64,000 nt of DNA from MWEH01 sp035409945 (GCA_035409945.1 DAONQC010000004.1:148171-212170), one strand, 5' to 3'. Positions 9,563 to 18,668 are shown, numbered from the stretch's first letter. Program-made: numbers and translations. The notes: generated by a model not told the origin, from the sequence alone.

Positions 9563-10138
9563 TTATTCGTCCCTAAAGATTATCTTGTCTTGGCTCATTT
9601 TATCAATAACTGCCAAACTCTCAACCCGTACGCCTTCCTTACGAAGCGCATCTCCGCCACCTTGAAACCCTTTTTCGATTGCCACTGCAGCACCTACTAG
9701 TTTAGCACCTGCTTCGTTAACAATATCCATTAGAGCATGTAAAGCTGAACCCTTTGCTAAAAAATCATCAACAATTAACACCTTATCTTCTGGTGTTATG
9801 TATTCTGCAGCAATCATAATCTCGCTATACTTTCCTGTAGTATATGAAAGCACATTAGCCTTATACAGATTTTCAGTTAAATTGATGGTTCTTCTCTTTT
9901 TCGCAAAAACAAATGGGATTTTAAATTCCAATGCGGTTAAACAAGCTAGTGGAATTCCCGAAGACTCAACAGTCAAAATTTTAGTCACACCACTGTCTTT
10001 AAATCTTTTGTGAATTTCCTTTGCAAGCTCCGACACAATCACAACATCAACTTGGTGATTTAAAAAGCAATCCACCTTAAGAACATTATTAGGATATATT
10101 TGTCCTCGTTCTACGATTATGTCTTTTAAAAAGCGCAT
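9563..10138 (-). CDS. xpt: Xanthine phosphoribosyltransferase
   Basis: A 191-residue protein of the Xpt family that converts xanthine and PRPP to XMP in purine salvage. The PRPP-binding loop VLIVDDFLAKGSAL and the KILTVESSGIPLA segment are typical, and length matches the family. I use ATG at 10138 (GAGG seven bases upstream) rather than the GTG at 10141. It is first in a leftward cluster with the BMP transporter, so uptake and salvage are linked. The family is often controlled by a purine riboswitch in Bacillota; I looked for one in the leader and did not find it. Confidence 0.94.
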   Translation of the reverse strand: MRFLKDIIVERGQIYPNNVLKVDCFLNHQVDVVIVSELAKEIHKRFKDSGVTKILTVESSGIPLACLTALEFKIPFVFAKKRRTINLTENLYKANVLSYTTGKYSEIMIAAEYITPEDKVLIVDDFLAKGSALHALMDIVNEAGAKLVGAAVAIEKGFQGGGDALRKEGVRVESLAVIDKMSQDKIIFRDE

Positions 10139-10166
10139 CACTAATCCTCTTCCAAAAGATAGTCTA

Positions 10167-10195
10167 ATTATACTAAATATAAAAAAATCTGTCTA
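10167..10195 (-). promoter_or_regulatory. Sigma-A-type promoter of xpt
   Basis: On the minus strand, TAGACA (10190-10195), a 17-base spacer, and TATAAT (10167-10172). It is 29 bp from the start codon, leaving almost no leader, which argues against a riboswitch. Confidence 0.7.
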
Positions 10196-10309
10196 CTTAA
10201 TACCAGCATATTTTGCCTATTATTTAAAGGCATGCTTTTGTCAAAAATAACCGCATAGAAGTGAGTTTTACTATGTTTTTACACTAAGTACACCTAAGCT
10301 ATTGTGGTA

Positions 10310-10666
10310 GTTAGATTGTATTGTCAGAAGTAAACCGGGAGGCCAAAGCACTCACGTTGTGAGTTTAATGTAAACTTCTTCTTTTGTAGCGAAATTAGTT
10401 GAACACCACTTAATTATCAAGATGGTTATATTGCATAGTCAGAATCAAAATGGAAGATGAAAGCACTACCACTTTTTATTTCAACAGAAACTTTTTCTTC
10501 TGCGACAATATTAATTAAGGCGGTTATGTTACCGCATCTTCAGAATTCGTTAGACGCTAGTTGTCATTAGGCTGGTTAAATCTCATAGTCAGAATCAAAA
10601 TGGAAGATGAAAGCACTTCCACTTTTTATTTCAACAGAGACTTTTTCTTCTGTAGCAATATTCGAT
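10310..10666 (-). repeat. Three-step ladder of ThiT-TPK gene tails
   Basis: The final 90 or so bases of the ThiT-TPK gene (10576-10666) recur downstream at about 10428-10517, and again, much more decayed, at about 10314-10400. The anchor GTCAGAA appears at 10588, 10438 and 10323. The middle copy still reads VAEEKVSVEIKSGSAF and onward to its own TAA. The far copy keeps GAGTGCTTT and TTCTGAC but is no longer open. This fills most of the 434-bp gap before xpt. Confidence 0.8.
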
Positions 10667-12177
10667 AGACCTATTGAAGATAATGTTTCTATTTTTAAGT
10701 CGTTTATAGGATACTTGACACCTTTTCCGTTATCTAAAAGTAGAGGCATTTTTAAAGGCATTATTGAAATCGTATCGCCAATACTTGCGTCTATTTCTAC
10801 ATTTTTATCTGTATATGACACCGTTACACCCTTTCCTTTCATAACAGCATCTATTCCTATATCGTTTGCATATTCGAGTAGTCCTAAATTAGACACTACA
10901 TGGTCTGGTCTACCGCCAAATCCTGCGTATATATTAACTTTTGAATATTTTCCTAACTCTTTTATGTACCTAATAGCACACTCACCATCCGAACAATCTT
11001 TTTCTCTAGGAAGTAATAAAGTTTTTATATCTTCGGGTATTTTTTCAATACTATCCATGTCCCCTACAATAGCCAGTACATTACTAGAGTCAGTTATTTT
11101 GTTATATCCACCATCTGCACATATTATGTCTTCTTCTGTTATTTCAATATCTAATTCTGGTCCATTCAGCACTAATGCAACTGTTCGCACTTCTCCATCA
11201 TCTGCTTTATTATCTAATCCTTGTTCTATTGTTGGGGCATTGTTTTTTGTCAGTGCTTTTACGTTTATTGGCTCGAGTAGTTTTGTAAACCCTTTATTAG
11301 CAAACAATATTACTGCTACACCTAAAGAAATTGCCATATCTGCAAAAACGAATGAGTTGTATAAAAAGCTCCAAGCTACCGCTCCATAGTTATCTGGATC
11401 GGCGGAACCAAACACAAATATTCCGCTTACTACATGCGAAAAGTATCTAAATATAACCGCAACTAATCCACCTAAAGCAAATTGTAGATATTTTTTATTT
11501 CTAAATAAGCCAAGGTCACTAAATAGTCCCGTTAAGCCTATTGACATAAATGCTATAGGATAATCTAATAAAAACTGTATTGGATGGAAAAACCACGGAG
11601 CTTGTAAAAATTGAAGTATACCGTAAATTACCCCTGCCAACACTCCTTTTCTGGTTCCATACATATATGCATACACCATTAACGGAAGTAGGCTTACAAA
11701 TGTTATAGATCCTCCTTGTGGTAACTCTAAAAATCGTATATATGACAGCGCAAAGCTCATAGCTATACAAGTTGCTGCATATACAATAGATTTCGTATTT
11801 TCTGACCTATCAAGTTTTTTCCCAAAAAAGATTGCAAGGCAAGTCATGATAGAAGGTAATAAAATTGCATAAATATATAACTGTGCGGGGCTACTTATTG
11901 CAAATTCAGATGTTTTAATAGAAAAGAGATTTTCTAAATATCCTTGTTCTTTGTAGTCAATTAATCTAAATGACATCATTATAACTATCATAGCTAACGA
12001 ATAGCCTATTGCGATTCCAAACACTATAGTTCTAAAAATTTTCAAGGATTTTGGCTTTTTCTTTTTTAAAATAATTGCTGTACCTGCTATAGCTATTACT
12101 AATGCAATTGTTACATATAGCGCAATTGTCGCAAGTTTATCATAAGTAGATAACGAACTAAATGGGTCTGTAAACAT
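10576..12177 (-). CDS. Fusion of ThiT-like thiamine transporter subunit and thiamine pyrophosphokinase
   Basis: A 533-residue fusion. The first 130 residues or so hold three or four extra helices. Next comes a ThiT (ECF transporter S component) domain, about residues 135-310, with LMVYAYMYGTRKGVLAG and FHPIQFLLDYPIAF. Last, from about 330, a thiamine pyrophosphokinase domain with CADGGYNKI, GDMDSI, DCSDGECAIRYI and GFGGRPDHVVSNLGLL. The predicted job is to bind and import thiamine with a shared ECF energising module (not in this window) and pyrophosphorylate it at the inner membrane face to TPP. The start is ATG at 12177, because GGAGG lies five bases upstream and overlaps an earlier in-frame ATG at 12189. 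Control is by the TPP riboswitch just upstream. Confidence 0.92.
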   Translation of the reverse strand: MFTDPFSSLSTYDKLATIALYVTIALVIAIAGTAIILKKKKPKSLKIFRTIVFGIAIGYSLAMIVIMMSFRLIDYKEQGYLENLFSIKTSEFAISSPAQLYIYAILLPSIMTCLAIFFGKKLDRSENTKSIVYAATCIAMSFALSYIRFLELPQGGSITFVSLLPLMVYAYMYGTRKGVLAGVIYGILQFLQAPWFFHPIQFLLDYPIAFMSIGLTGLFSDLGLFRNKKYLQFALGGLVAVIFRYFSHVVSGIFVFGSADPDNYGAVAWSFLYNSFVFADMAISLGVAVILFANKGFTKLLEPINVKALTKNNAPTIEQGLDNKADDGEVRTVALVLNGPELDIEITEEDIICADGGYNKITDSSNVLAIVGDMDSIEKIPEDIKTLLLPREKDCSDGECAIRYIKELGKYSKVNIYAGFGGRPDHVVSNLGLLEYANDIGIDAVMKGKGVTVSYTDKNVEIDASIGDTISIMPLKMPLLLDNGKGVKYPINDLKIETLSSIGLSNIATEEKVSVEIKSGSAFIFHFDSDYEI

Positions 12178-12210
12178 ACTGTCCTCCATTAGCTACGAAC
12201 TCTATAAAAA

Positions 12211-12239
12211 CAAAAAAACTTTAAGAGATTATCTTAAAG
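12211..12239 (-). terminator. Riboswitch-controlled intrinsic terminator
   Basis: On the minus strand, stem CTTTAAGA (12232-12239) / TCTTAAAG (12219-12226), followed by seven Ts. It lies between the TPP aptamer and the ThiT-TPK start and is the expected expression platform. Confidence 0.85.
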
Positions 12240-12253
12240 CTTTCAAACTTTTT

Positions 12254-12323
12254 GCTTTCTTACGGGAGCATGACCTCCGTCAAGTTCAAAGGGTGTAATC
12301 TCAGGCTTTACGCCACCCCTAGC
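12254..12323 (-). promoter_or_regulatory. TPP riboswitch aptamer
   Basis: The minus strand reads GGGGTG, CTGAGATTACACCC, TTTGAACTTGA, GGTCATGC and GTAAGAAAGC in order, matching the conserved blocks of the thi-box (pyrimidine-binding CTGAGA loop and pyrophosphate-binding region). With the terminator that follows, TPP binding should stop transcription of the thiamine uptake/activation fusion. Confidence 0.96.
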
Positions 12324-12343
12324 TATTCAATTTTATTATATTG

Positions 12344-12372
12344 ATTGTATATTATTTTCCTTATTTTGTCTA
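12344..12372 (-). promoter_or_regulatory. Promoter of the riboswitch transcript
   Basis: On the minus strand, TAGACA (12367-12372), a 17-base spacer, and TACAAT (12344-12349). The predicted start falls some 10-15 bases before the aptamer. Confidence 0.65.
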
Positions 12373-12401
12373 ATAATATGATAGATAGGCATAATTATTT
12401 A

Positions 12402-15335
12402 CTAATTTCTATCTTCATCATTATATTTCTGACTGTTCTTGCTTTCCGTTCCGTCTATATTTTCTTCTGGCTGCTCGGTTTTGTCTTCCTTTTTAAACAT
12501 ATATGAAACTAAATCATCGTCATCATCAAACAGTCTAGGCGATACTTCGATGTAGTCGGGGACTTCATGAGCAGGATCATATTTGTTACTATTTTTGTGT
12601 ATATCTTCCTCTAAACTTTCCCTCTCTCTATCGTGAGCTGCAATACCTGCTAAGATAGCATTAATAATTTCTTGTTCCTTTTCTTCACTACCTTTTCTCT
12701 TCTTTGGTGTTTTAGGTATAACGACAGCTTCATCTACGTCAGGAGTAATTAATGCTAATCTATTATCAACCATTACGTGTTTGCCACGCCAAGTGGTTTT
12801 CCTTATTAATCCATCAAAAATCACAAGTAGTTGTGGTAGCAACGTTATACACAATGTAAATGATAAAATACCACCCCTAAATATTGCACTACCAAAAACT
12901 CCTACTGCAGGCGATGCTTTTGATGTTAGAGTTAATGCAAGACCTGCAAACGTCAAAATACTTGAGGATGTAAGTATCGTTCTAACAGAATCTGCAAGTG
13001 CATGTTGCATAGATACATACTTATTCATAGTTTTTCTGTTTTCCATGTAGTGATCTGCAAGCACTATTGCATAGTCAATGGTTGCCCCTAGTAATATGCC
13101 ACTAACAAGCATATACCCCACAAAAACTATGGACGACCCTTGGAAAAATGGGATTGCCATATTTATGTACACTGAACCTTGAATGACCACAACCAAAATT
13201 ATTGGTATGGATATTGACTTAAATGCAAGCATTACAATCAGTGCAACAAGGCCGAGAGAGACATATGAGATTATATCATAGTCAGAAGTAACAATATTTT
13301 TAATCTCCTCGGTTGCCATCGAGTTCCCAAGATGGTACACAGCCCTTCCTGTTTCTTTTATTTTTTCTCCATACACTTGCTCTACAATGCCATTAATCTT
13401 ACCTACTAAATTAGCCGTCTCTGGGCCCTCGTCAGGGAGATCAATAAACATAACAACACGCCTACCACCATTTTGACCTATGAACTGCTGTTTAAAGGAG
13501 TCTGGGAGCATAGCATCTGCGCCTGCTGCTTCAATTTCAGACCAAGATTGTACATCCCTAACTTCTGGTAAAGCTCTTAGTTTCACAGCTAACTCGGTTT
13601 CGTATTTATCGTTTAGCCACTTTTCAGTGCCTTCTTTTTCTACTTTTACTCCTTCAGCATTTTCAATTATTTCACTATCTAAAATGCCATTTTGGTTTGC
13701 ATCAAACATAGATTCATTAAGTAAGACTATACCTTGGTTTTGTATACCAAAAACTTCTTCCACCTCTACAATAGACTGATAGATTGGAGTTCCCTCACTC
13801 CCCATGCTCGCTTGTTGACCATATGTGAAACTATTTTGCGCTTGGAATATTCCACCCATTACTATAACGGCAATTAATAAAAATGGCACCCACCCTCTCG
13901 TTTTTAATAAGCCTCTTGAGAATTTCCTAAGTGATAAGTTAAATGTTTTATGCGTGGTTTTTTCTATTAGTTTTTCAAAGAATAATACAAGTACAGGCAG
14001 TAAAAAGAATACACTTACCATAGAGAATATAACGCCCTTTGCAAGCACTATACCCATGTCCAATCCTAACCGATACCTCATAAACATGAGTGCTATAAAT
14101 GAAGCTACCGTAGTTAAACAAGCTGACAATATGGCCGTTATGCCATTAGACATAGCTTCAACCATTGCTTCATTACTTGATAACCCTCGCCGCTTTTCTA
14201 ATCTAAACCTATTTATGAGATATATGGAGTAATCCATCGTCAATGCAAGTTGTAACACACTCGCAACCGAATTGGTAAGATACGAAACATTGGGCATGAT
14301 TATATTTGTACCCATATTTAAAGCTATTGCTACACCCATTGTAAGTAGCAGAATAAGTGGCTCTATATATGAAGTTGTGGTTATAAATAAAATGATCAAA
14401 ACTATAGCCCCAGCAAGCATCATGGCTTTTCCAGTTGTTTCGTTTGTTACTGCTACCGCATTATGAGTCATAGCAGCATTTCCTATCATAAAAAACCTGC
14501 CCTCATAACCCTTTGTCTTGAGTAGTTCCATAATGTCGTCTATGCATTTTTGAGTTTTTAAATCATAATCACTTGTTTTAAAGACAATTTGTAGTAACGA
14601 ATGATGAGTGCCTCTAGCATCTTTTTTATAAAAACCACCTAATTGATCTCCTATAGCATCTATAGTATCCCCATCTAATGAAAAATCAGCTATCTGGTCT
14701 TTAAACAGCAATAGAATTGTTCTTAAGGTATTATAAAAATTCTTAAAATCTGTATCATAATTTGGATATTTTTCTCTATACTCGCTTCTGCTATTTTTGT
14801 CTAGTATCGAAGGTCTATCATCTACATAGGCAATAATAGTTGCCACTGATTTCCGATCTTCTTTTGGAATATCATTTTGAATCATCTTTAATAAATCAAG
14901 GGCCATAGCAACAAACTTAGGGTCATCTATCTCTATATCGGGAGCCATCTCGTCTGCAATTTCAGATAATTTTTTTCCTTTATAAAGTTCAGGAACTTCA
15001 GTACCGCTAGTTATTTTTTCGGATAACAATAAATCGTCTATCCATATGACTTGTGATATGTTGTCTAACTTTTCTATTTCTTTATTTAACTCAACCTGCT
15101 CTGCTACTGATATCCCCTTTATCATAAGTGAACTATTACCGCTTTCTCCAAACTCCGAATACATCTCATCTAAGCCTAATGTAAGTTGGGAATCCTTAGG
15201 AAGATATAAAGCATCATTATAGTTAATTTTTTTCATGACAAAAGGTACACAAATAACAGCACCTACTGTGAGCACTATAAATACAATCAGCGTTATGAGT
15301 TTATGGTTAACTATTAATCTTGCTATTTTCCTCAA
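12402..15335 (-). CDS. MMPL/RND-family exporter
   Basis: A 977-residue transporter with the duplicated MMPL topology: a helix, a large outer loop, and a bundle of about five helices, twice. The proton-relay motifs appear in both halves: ALTMDYSIYLINRF in the first and ATIDYAIVLADHY in the second. About 110 charged residues form a cytoplasmic tail after the last helix. Members export lipids, peptides or drugs using the proton gradient. The start is TTG at 15335 with AAGG seven bases upstream; no ATG fits before the first helix. A TetR gene lies 139 bp upstream on the same strand and probably represses it. Substrate unknown. Confidence 0.92.
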   Translation of the reverse strand: MRKIARLIVNHKLITLIVFIVLTVGAVICVPFVMKKINYNDALYLPKDSQLTLGLDEMYSEFGESGNSSLMIKGISVAEQVELNKEIEKLDNISQVIWIDDLLLSEKITSGTEVPELYKGKKLSEIADEMAPDIEIDDPKFVAMALDLLKMIQNDIPKEDRKSVATIIAYVDDRPSILDKNSRSEYREKYPNYDTDFKNFYNTLRTILLLFKDQIADFSLDGDTIDAIGDQLGGFYKKDARGTHHSLLQIVFKTSDYDLKTQKCIDDIMELLKTKGYEGRFFMIGNAAMTHNAVAVTNETTGKAMMLAGAIVLIILFITTTSYIEPLILLLTMGVAIALNMGTNIIMPNVSYLTNSVASVLQLALTMDYSIYLINRFRLEKRRGLSSNEAMVEAMSNGITAILSACLTTVASFIALMFMRYRLGLDMGIVLAKGVIFSMVSVFFLLPVLVLFFEKLIEKTTHKTFNLSLRKFSRGLLKTRGWVPFLLIAVIVMGGIFQAQNSFTYGQQASMGSEGTPIYQSIVEVEEVFGIQNQGIVLLNESMFDANQNGILDSEIIENAEGVKVEKEGTEKWLNDKYETELAVKLRALPEVRDVQSWSEIEAAGADAMLPDSFKQQFIGQNGGRRVVMFIDLPDEGPETANLVGKINGIVEQVYGEKIKETGRAVYHLGNSMATEEIKNIVTSDYDIISYVSLGLVALIVMLAFKSISIPIILVVVIQGSVYINMAIPFFQGSSIVFVGYMLVSGILLGATIDYAIVLADHYMENRKTMNKYVSMQHALADSVRTILTSSSILTFAGLALTLTSKASPAVGVFGSAIFRGGILSFTLCITLLPQLLVIFDGLIRKTTWRGKHVMVDNRLALITPDVDEAVVIPKTPKKRKGSEEKEQEIINAILAGIAAHDRERESLEEDIHKNSNKYDPAHEVPDYIEVSPRLFDDDDDLVSYMFKKEDKTEQPEENIDGTESKNSQKYNDEDRN

Positions 15336-15474
15336 ATTATATACCTTACCTTTATGTCTAGTATGACTTTACTCAATATATTATATTTTTCACAGATGTT
15401 CTGCTATCAAGCACACTATTGCCAACCCGTTTTCCTTTGTATCAATTTACACAACAGCCAGTTGGTTAAACAGT

Positions 15475-16086
15475 TTATTCGCTAGCCATTCGTTCTTCCA
15501 ACTTATGAAAGTTAAATACAATTAAGTTCTCTATTTGCTCCTTTCTCTTTTCCTTGGGATAATTTGCAAATATATACATAAAGCCTTCTATTAAGCCTCT
15601 TGCTATAATTGTAGGAACTAAATGGTCATTTATGACATCAAATCCTTTAAATATATCCCTTAATTGTTTAACAATCTTATTTATTAACTCTTGTTCGTAA
15701 CTTTCGTGTTTACTTCCCAAACTCTTCTCTAATAAAATTTTAATTTGAATAGAAAATTTGCCAAATAATTCTTCCAAAACCTCTGCAACCCTTCCGCCTA
15801 TCTCCACAAGTGGCACAGAGTAGGTATCATAAGGTTTAGATTGTAATTTTGCATTTACTTCAGCTCTTAAACCATCTACAAGACTGTCACATTGTTCTCT
15901 TGCAGGAGTAACTACAGCATCAAATAAAATTTCCTTACTTGGAAAATATCTGTACATATTGCCGATTGGTTGATGAGACTGTTTGCTAATTTGCATCATC
16001 CTTGCGTTTGCATATCCGTACTTGCCAAAAGTGGCAGTTGCTGCTTTGAGAATTTTCTTTCTAATTTCTTCTTTTTGGTATTGCAT
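15475..16086 (-). CDS. TetR/AcrR-family transcriptional regulator
   Basis: A 203-residue repressor-like protein. The N-terminal helix-turn-helix includes AATATFGKYGYANARMMQIS and HQPIGNMYRYFPSKEILFDA, the standard TetR pattern; the C-terminal ligand-binding part is variable. GAGGGG precedes the ATG. It sits directly upstream of the MMPL exporter on the same strand, the common arrangement for a repressor of an efflux pump. I could not identify a convincing palindromic operator in the 139-bp gap. Confidence 0.92.
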   Translation of the reverse strand: MQYQKEEIRKKILKAATATFGKYGYANARMMQISKQSHQPIGNMYRYFPSKEILFDAVVTPAREQCDSLVDGLRAEVNAKLQSKPYDTYSVPLVEIGGRVAEVLEELFGKFSIQIKILLEKSLGSKHESYEQELINKIVKQLRDIFKGFDVINDHLVPTIIARGLIEGFMYIFANYPKEKRKEQIENLIVFNFHKLEERMASE

Positions 16087-16370
16087 GAAATCCCCTCAAG
16101 TTAAAAAATTATTGTGGAAAAAATGTTCGCTTATATTATATACACAGTACCTTTTTTTAGTCAATGCAAAACCGGGGAAAATGCTATGAAAAATTTGCGA
16201 ATTGATTTTCGCGTTATATTTGCTTTTTTGTATCTTTAACGAAGTTAACCCATGCGACCAATTACTAGTAAACTTACGAAAAAGCTTGTAAATCCATCAC
16301 TTTATCACTGTTCGCTATTGTTCATCAATAAATTTGTTAAAATCAACTTTTAAGTAAAAATCTAAGTCAT

Positions 16371-16396
16371 AAAAAAACCTGCTACTTTTGAGCAGG
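16371..16396 (-). terminator. Terminator after tRNA-Ala
   Basis: On the minus strand, stem CCTGCT (16391-16396) / AGCAGG (16378-16383) followed by seven Ts, 16 bp after the tRNA. Otherwise the 325-bp gap 16087-16411 shows nothing. Confidence 0.85.
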
Positions 16397-16411
16397 TCTT
16401 CTCATTAACTA

Positions 16412-16487
16412 TGGTGGAGGTAAACGGTCTCGAACCGATGACCTCTTGAATGCCATTCAAGCGCTCTACCAACTGAGCTATACCCCC
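16412..16487 (-). tRNA. tRNA-Ala (anticodon GGC)
   Basis: A 76-base cloverleaf on the minus strand. The acceptor pairs GGGGGTA with TACCTCC, the D arm has AGCTCAGTTGGTAGAGC, the anticodon stem CTTGA/TCAAG encloses ATGGCAT (anticodon GGC, reading GCC/GCU), and the T arm has GGTTCGAGACC. The 3' CCA is encoded. Confidence 0.97.
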
Positions 16488-16506
16488 ACGGCAATTAAGT
16501 TACTTC

Positions 16507-16535
16507 ATTTTATTATACCACTAGTGCTTTGTCAA
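16507..16535 (-). promoter_or_regulatory. Promoter of tRNA-Ala
   Basis: On the minus strand, TTGACA (16530-16535), a 17-base spacer, and TAAAAT (16507-16512), about 20 bases before the tRNA 5' end. Confidence 0.7.
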
Positions 16536-16550
16536 TTATTTTTATATTCT

Positions 16551-16690
16551 AATGGCTGGATACATGCTTTGCACTACACGTACTACGACAACTAACACTG
16601 GATACATAGTCTGCTATCTGCAACTGCATTTACTTTGAGAAAAGCTCATCGTTGATTAAATGGCTGCATGGACTTTTCTTTGGAATTAGT
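16551..16690. repeat. Decayed tandem repeat downstream of the aminotransferase
   Basis: AATGGCTG-CAT segments recur at 16551 and about 16658 (108-bp step), with a partial copy ACTGGATACATA near 16595. The units are heavily diverged. Confidence 0.4.
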
Positions 16691-16714
16691 TGTGTTTTTA
16701 ATTTAGATTTTTGA

Positions 16715-17899
16715 CTACTTTTTGTACGAGTCAAACAGTTCTTTGAATGCAGGGAGTGACCTTTCTATAGTGTTATAATCTACACAATATGCAATTCTTG
16801 CATAGCCCTTAACACCAAAACTGTCGCTTGGCACTATTAGGATACCTAAGTTCTTAGCTCTCTCGCAAAATGCTATTGAATCTTCTTCAAGAGCTTTAAC
16901 AAATAGGTAAAAGGCTCCATCAGGCTTGAGACAATCATAACCAATACTCACCAAGCTTTCATACAAGAGTATACGATTTTTATCATAATCAAGTATGTTC
17001 GTTTTAGCATCTATGCACCTTTCTATTACTAGTTGAAATAATGTTGGAGCACACACATAACCAAGAGCACGGCCAGCGCCATTAATTGCTGCATACACCT
17101 TGTCCTTTCCCTCACATCTATCAGATACTGCTAGGTAACCTATACGATCCCCAGGGATAGATAAAGACTTGCTGTACGAATAGCACATTATCGTATTATT
17201 ATACATAGATAAAATGGATGGAACTTGGACGCTAGAATAAACGAGCTCTCTATATGGTTCGTCTGATATGATATATATTGGGTTCTCAAATTCTTTACTT
17301 TTGGCTTCTAATGTATCACATAATGCTTTAATTGTATTATAATCATATACTTTACCCGATGGGTTATTAGGAGAGTTAATGATGACGCCTTTTGTGTTTT
17401 TAGTAATGGCCTTTTCAAACGCTTTGACATCAATATTTAATTTATCATCACATGACACTTCGACTACTTTAGCTCCTTGAGCTTCAATAAACACCTTGTA
17501 TTCTGGGAAGTATGGTGCCAGGATAATAAATTCGTCTTTATCTTTATTTAATGCCCTAACTGCAATGCAAAGTCCTGCTGCAGCACCTGCCGTCATATAA
17601 ATATAATCGGGACTTATACTAGTATTGTTATCTCTATTTAACTTGTCCGCTACTGCTTTTCTGGTAGAATAAAATCCTTGTGCTGAACTATATCCATGCA
17701 CGTCTTTACTTCCAAAAGTCTTTAAGATATTGACTATAGCTTCATTGACCTCTTTAGGTGGTTCCACACTAGGATTGCCAAGTGAAAAATCATACACCTT
17801 ATCTGCGCCAATCTCTGCTGCTCTTCTTTTGCCAAACTCAAACAATTCTCTGATTGCTGATCTAGCAGACCCTAATCCATACATCTTCTCATTAACCAT
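16715..17899 (-). CDS. PLP-dependent aminotransferase, class I/II
   Basis: A protein of about 394 residues of the AspC-like fold type I family. It shows VYDFSLGNPSVEPP near the N-terminus, the substrate motif NSPNNPSG, DEPYRELVY, and the cofactor-binding lysine in YSYSKSLSIPGDRIGY. Length is normal. It would transfer an amino group between an amino acid and a 2-oxo acid; the exact substrate (aspartate, aromatic or branched) cannot be read from the motifs. I prefer ATG at 17899, since GGAG lies six bases upstream, over ATG at 17911, which overlaps that site. No neighbouring pathway gene points to a specific role. Confidence 0.92.
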   Translation of the reverse strand: MVNEKMYGLGSARSAIRELFEFGKRRAAEIGADKVYDFSLGNPSVEPPKEVNEAIVNILKTFGSKDVHGYSSAQGFYSTRKAVADKLNRDNNTSISPDYIYMTAGAAAGLCIAVRALNKDKDEFIILAPYFPEYKVFIEAQGAKVVEVSCDDKLNIDVKAFEKAITKNTKGVIINSPNNPSGKVYDYNTIKALCDTLEAKSKEFENPIYIISDEPYRELVYSSVQVPSILSMYNNTIMCYSYSKSLSIPGDRIGYLAVSDRCEGKDKVYAAINGAGRALGYVCAPTLFQLVIERCIDAKTNILDYDKNRILLYESLVSIGYDCLKPDGAFYLFVKALEEDSIAFCERAKNLGILIVPSDSFGVKGYARIAYCVDYNTIERSLPAFKELFDSYKK

Positions 17900-18056
17900 C
17901 TTTAACTCCATCCCTTTTCTTTCAAAAGTTATTTTTATTCTATTCGTTGTTAAATATTAACACTACGATAATTTATAGTCAATTGAGTAGGTTGTTTAAC
18001 ATAGTACTTAACGGCTGCAACCACACTGTGACGCTCAAGATTCCATTTTTTGCCCA

Positions 18057-18155
18057 ACTTACTATGACTGCTAACAGTGCTATTAAATGTTGCAGATACC
18101 TGTAATAGTCGAGTTTTCATTTACCACCATACTTACTATGACTGCTGACATATTA
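18057..18155. repeat. 74-bp tandem repeat in the aminotransferase/thioesterase divergent gap
   Basis: ACTTACTATGACTGCTAACA at 18057 recurs at 18131 with one change in the same span. The rest of the gap 17912-18241 holds the thioesterase promoter and nothing else I can name. Confidence 0.6.
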
Positions 18156-18185
18156 TACCTAAAAATACCAGCTATTTGTTATTAA

Positions 18186-18215
18186 TTGAAAAAATCTCGC
18201 CTGCTGTGTTATTAT
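18186..18215 (+). promoter_or_regulatory. Promoter of the thioesterase gene
   Basis: TTGAAA (18186-18191), an 18-base spacer, and TATTAT (18210-18215), 27 bp before the start codon. Confidence 0.55.
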
Positions 18216-18241
18216 CAACATATATTTTATACGAGGTAATT

Positions 18242-18649
18242 ATGAAAACAGTAGAAGAAATGCAAAAATACTTTGAAATGGACAGATATGTTGCTAGTAG
18301 TGGCATCAAAATTATAGAAGTAAATGAAAATCATGCTGAATGTAAAGCAGAAATTAAAGATTTTCATTTAAATGCACATGACATGGTACAAGGAGGTATG
18401 CTTTTTACCATTTGTGATTTTGCGTTTGCCGTAATTGCTAACTTCCACTTCCCAGATACAATATCTCAGTTTGGAACCATTTCGTTTATAAACGCCTGTA
18501 TTGATGCAGAGTATATTACTGCTAAAGCACGCATCCTTACTTCTTCTCGTAGAAACTGCGTTGGCGAAGTCACTGTAACTGATAATAACGGAAAAGTAAT
18601 TTGCGTTTCTCAATTCAATGGCTTTATTAAAAAACCACAGCAATCTTAA
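18242..18649 (+). CDS. Hotdog-fold thioesterase (PaaI-like)
   Basis: A 135-residue single hotdog domain. The core NAHDMVQGGMLFTICDFAFA matches the PaaI/YbgC-type pattern in which an Asn/His, the GG turn and the Asp/Glu on the central helix form the active site; here the helix residue is Asp. It probably hydrolyses an acyl- or aryl-CoA thioester; the acyl group is unknown. The start is ATG at 18242 with GAGG upstream; the longer reading from 18176 would cross the promoter. It is a lone rightward gene between leftward neighbours. Confidence 0.88.
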   Translation: MKTVEEMQKYFEMDRYVASSGIKIIEVNENHAECKAEIKDFHLNAHDMVQGGMLFTICDFAFAVIANFHFPDTISQFGTISFINACIDAEYITAKARILTSSRRNCVGEVTVTDNNGKVICVSQFNGFIKKPQQS

Positions 18650-18668
18650 AAATTTAGTACTAATTAAG

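Noticed and set aside
10142..10575. Purine riboswitch before xpt
   Set aside because: The conserved TATA-stem and loop sequences are absent, and a promoter lies 29 bp before the gene.
10607..11389. Long rightward open frame (260 codons) opposite ThiT-TPK
   Set aside because: It mirrors a gene with clear motifs on the other strand; its Ser/Pro-rich reading is what antisense of such a gene gives.
16200..16380. Small RNA before tRNA-Ala's terminator
   Set aside because: AT-rich with no promoter, no stable fold other than the tRNA terminator, and no similarity I recognise.
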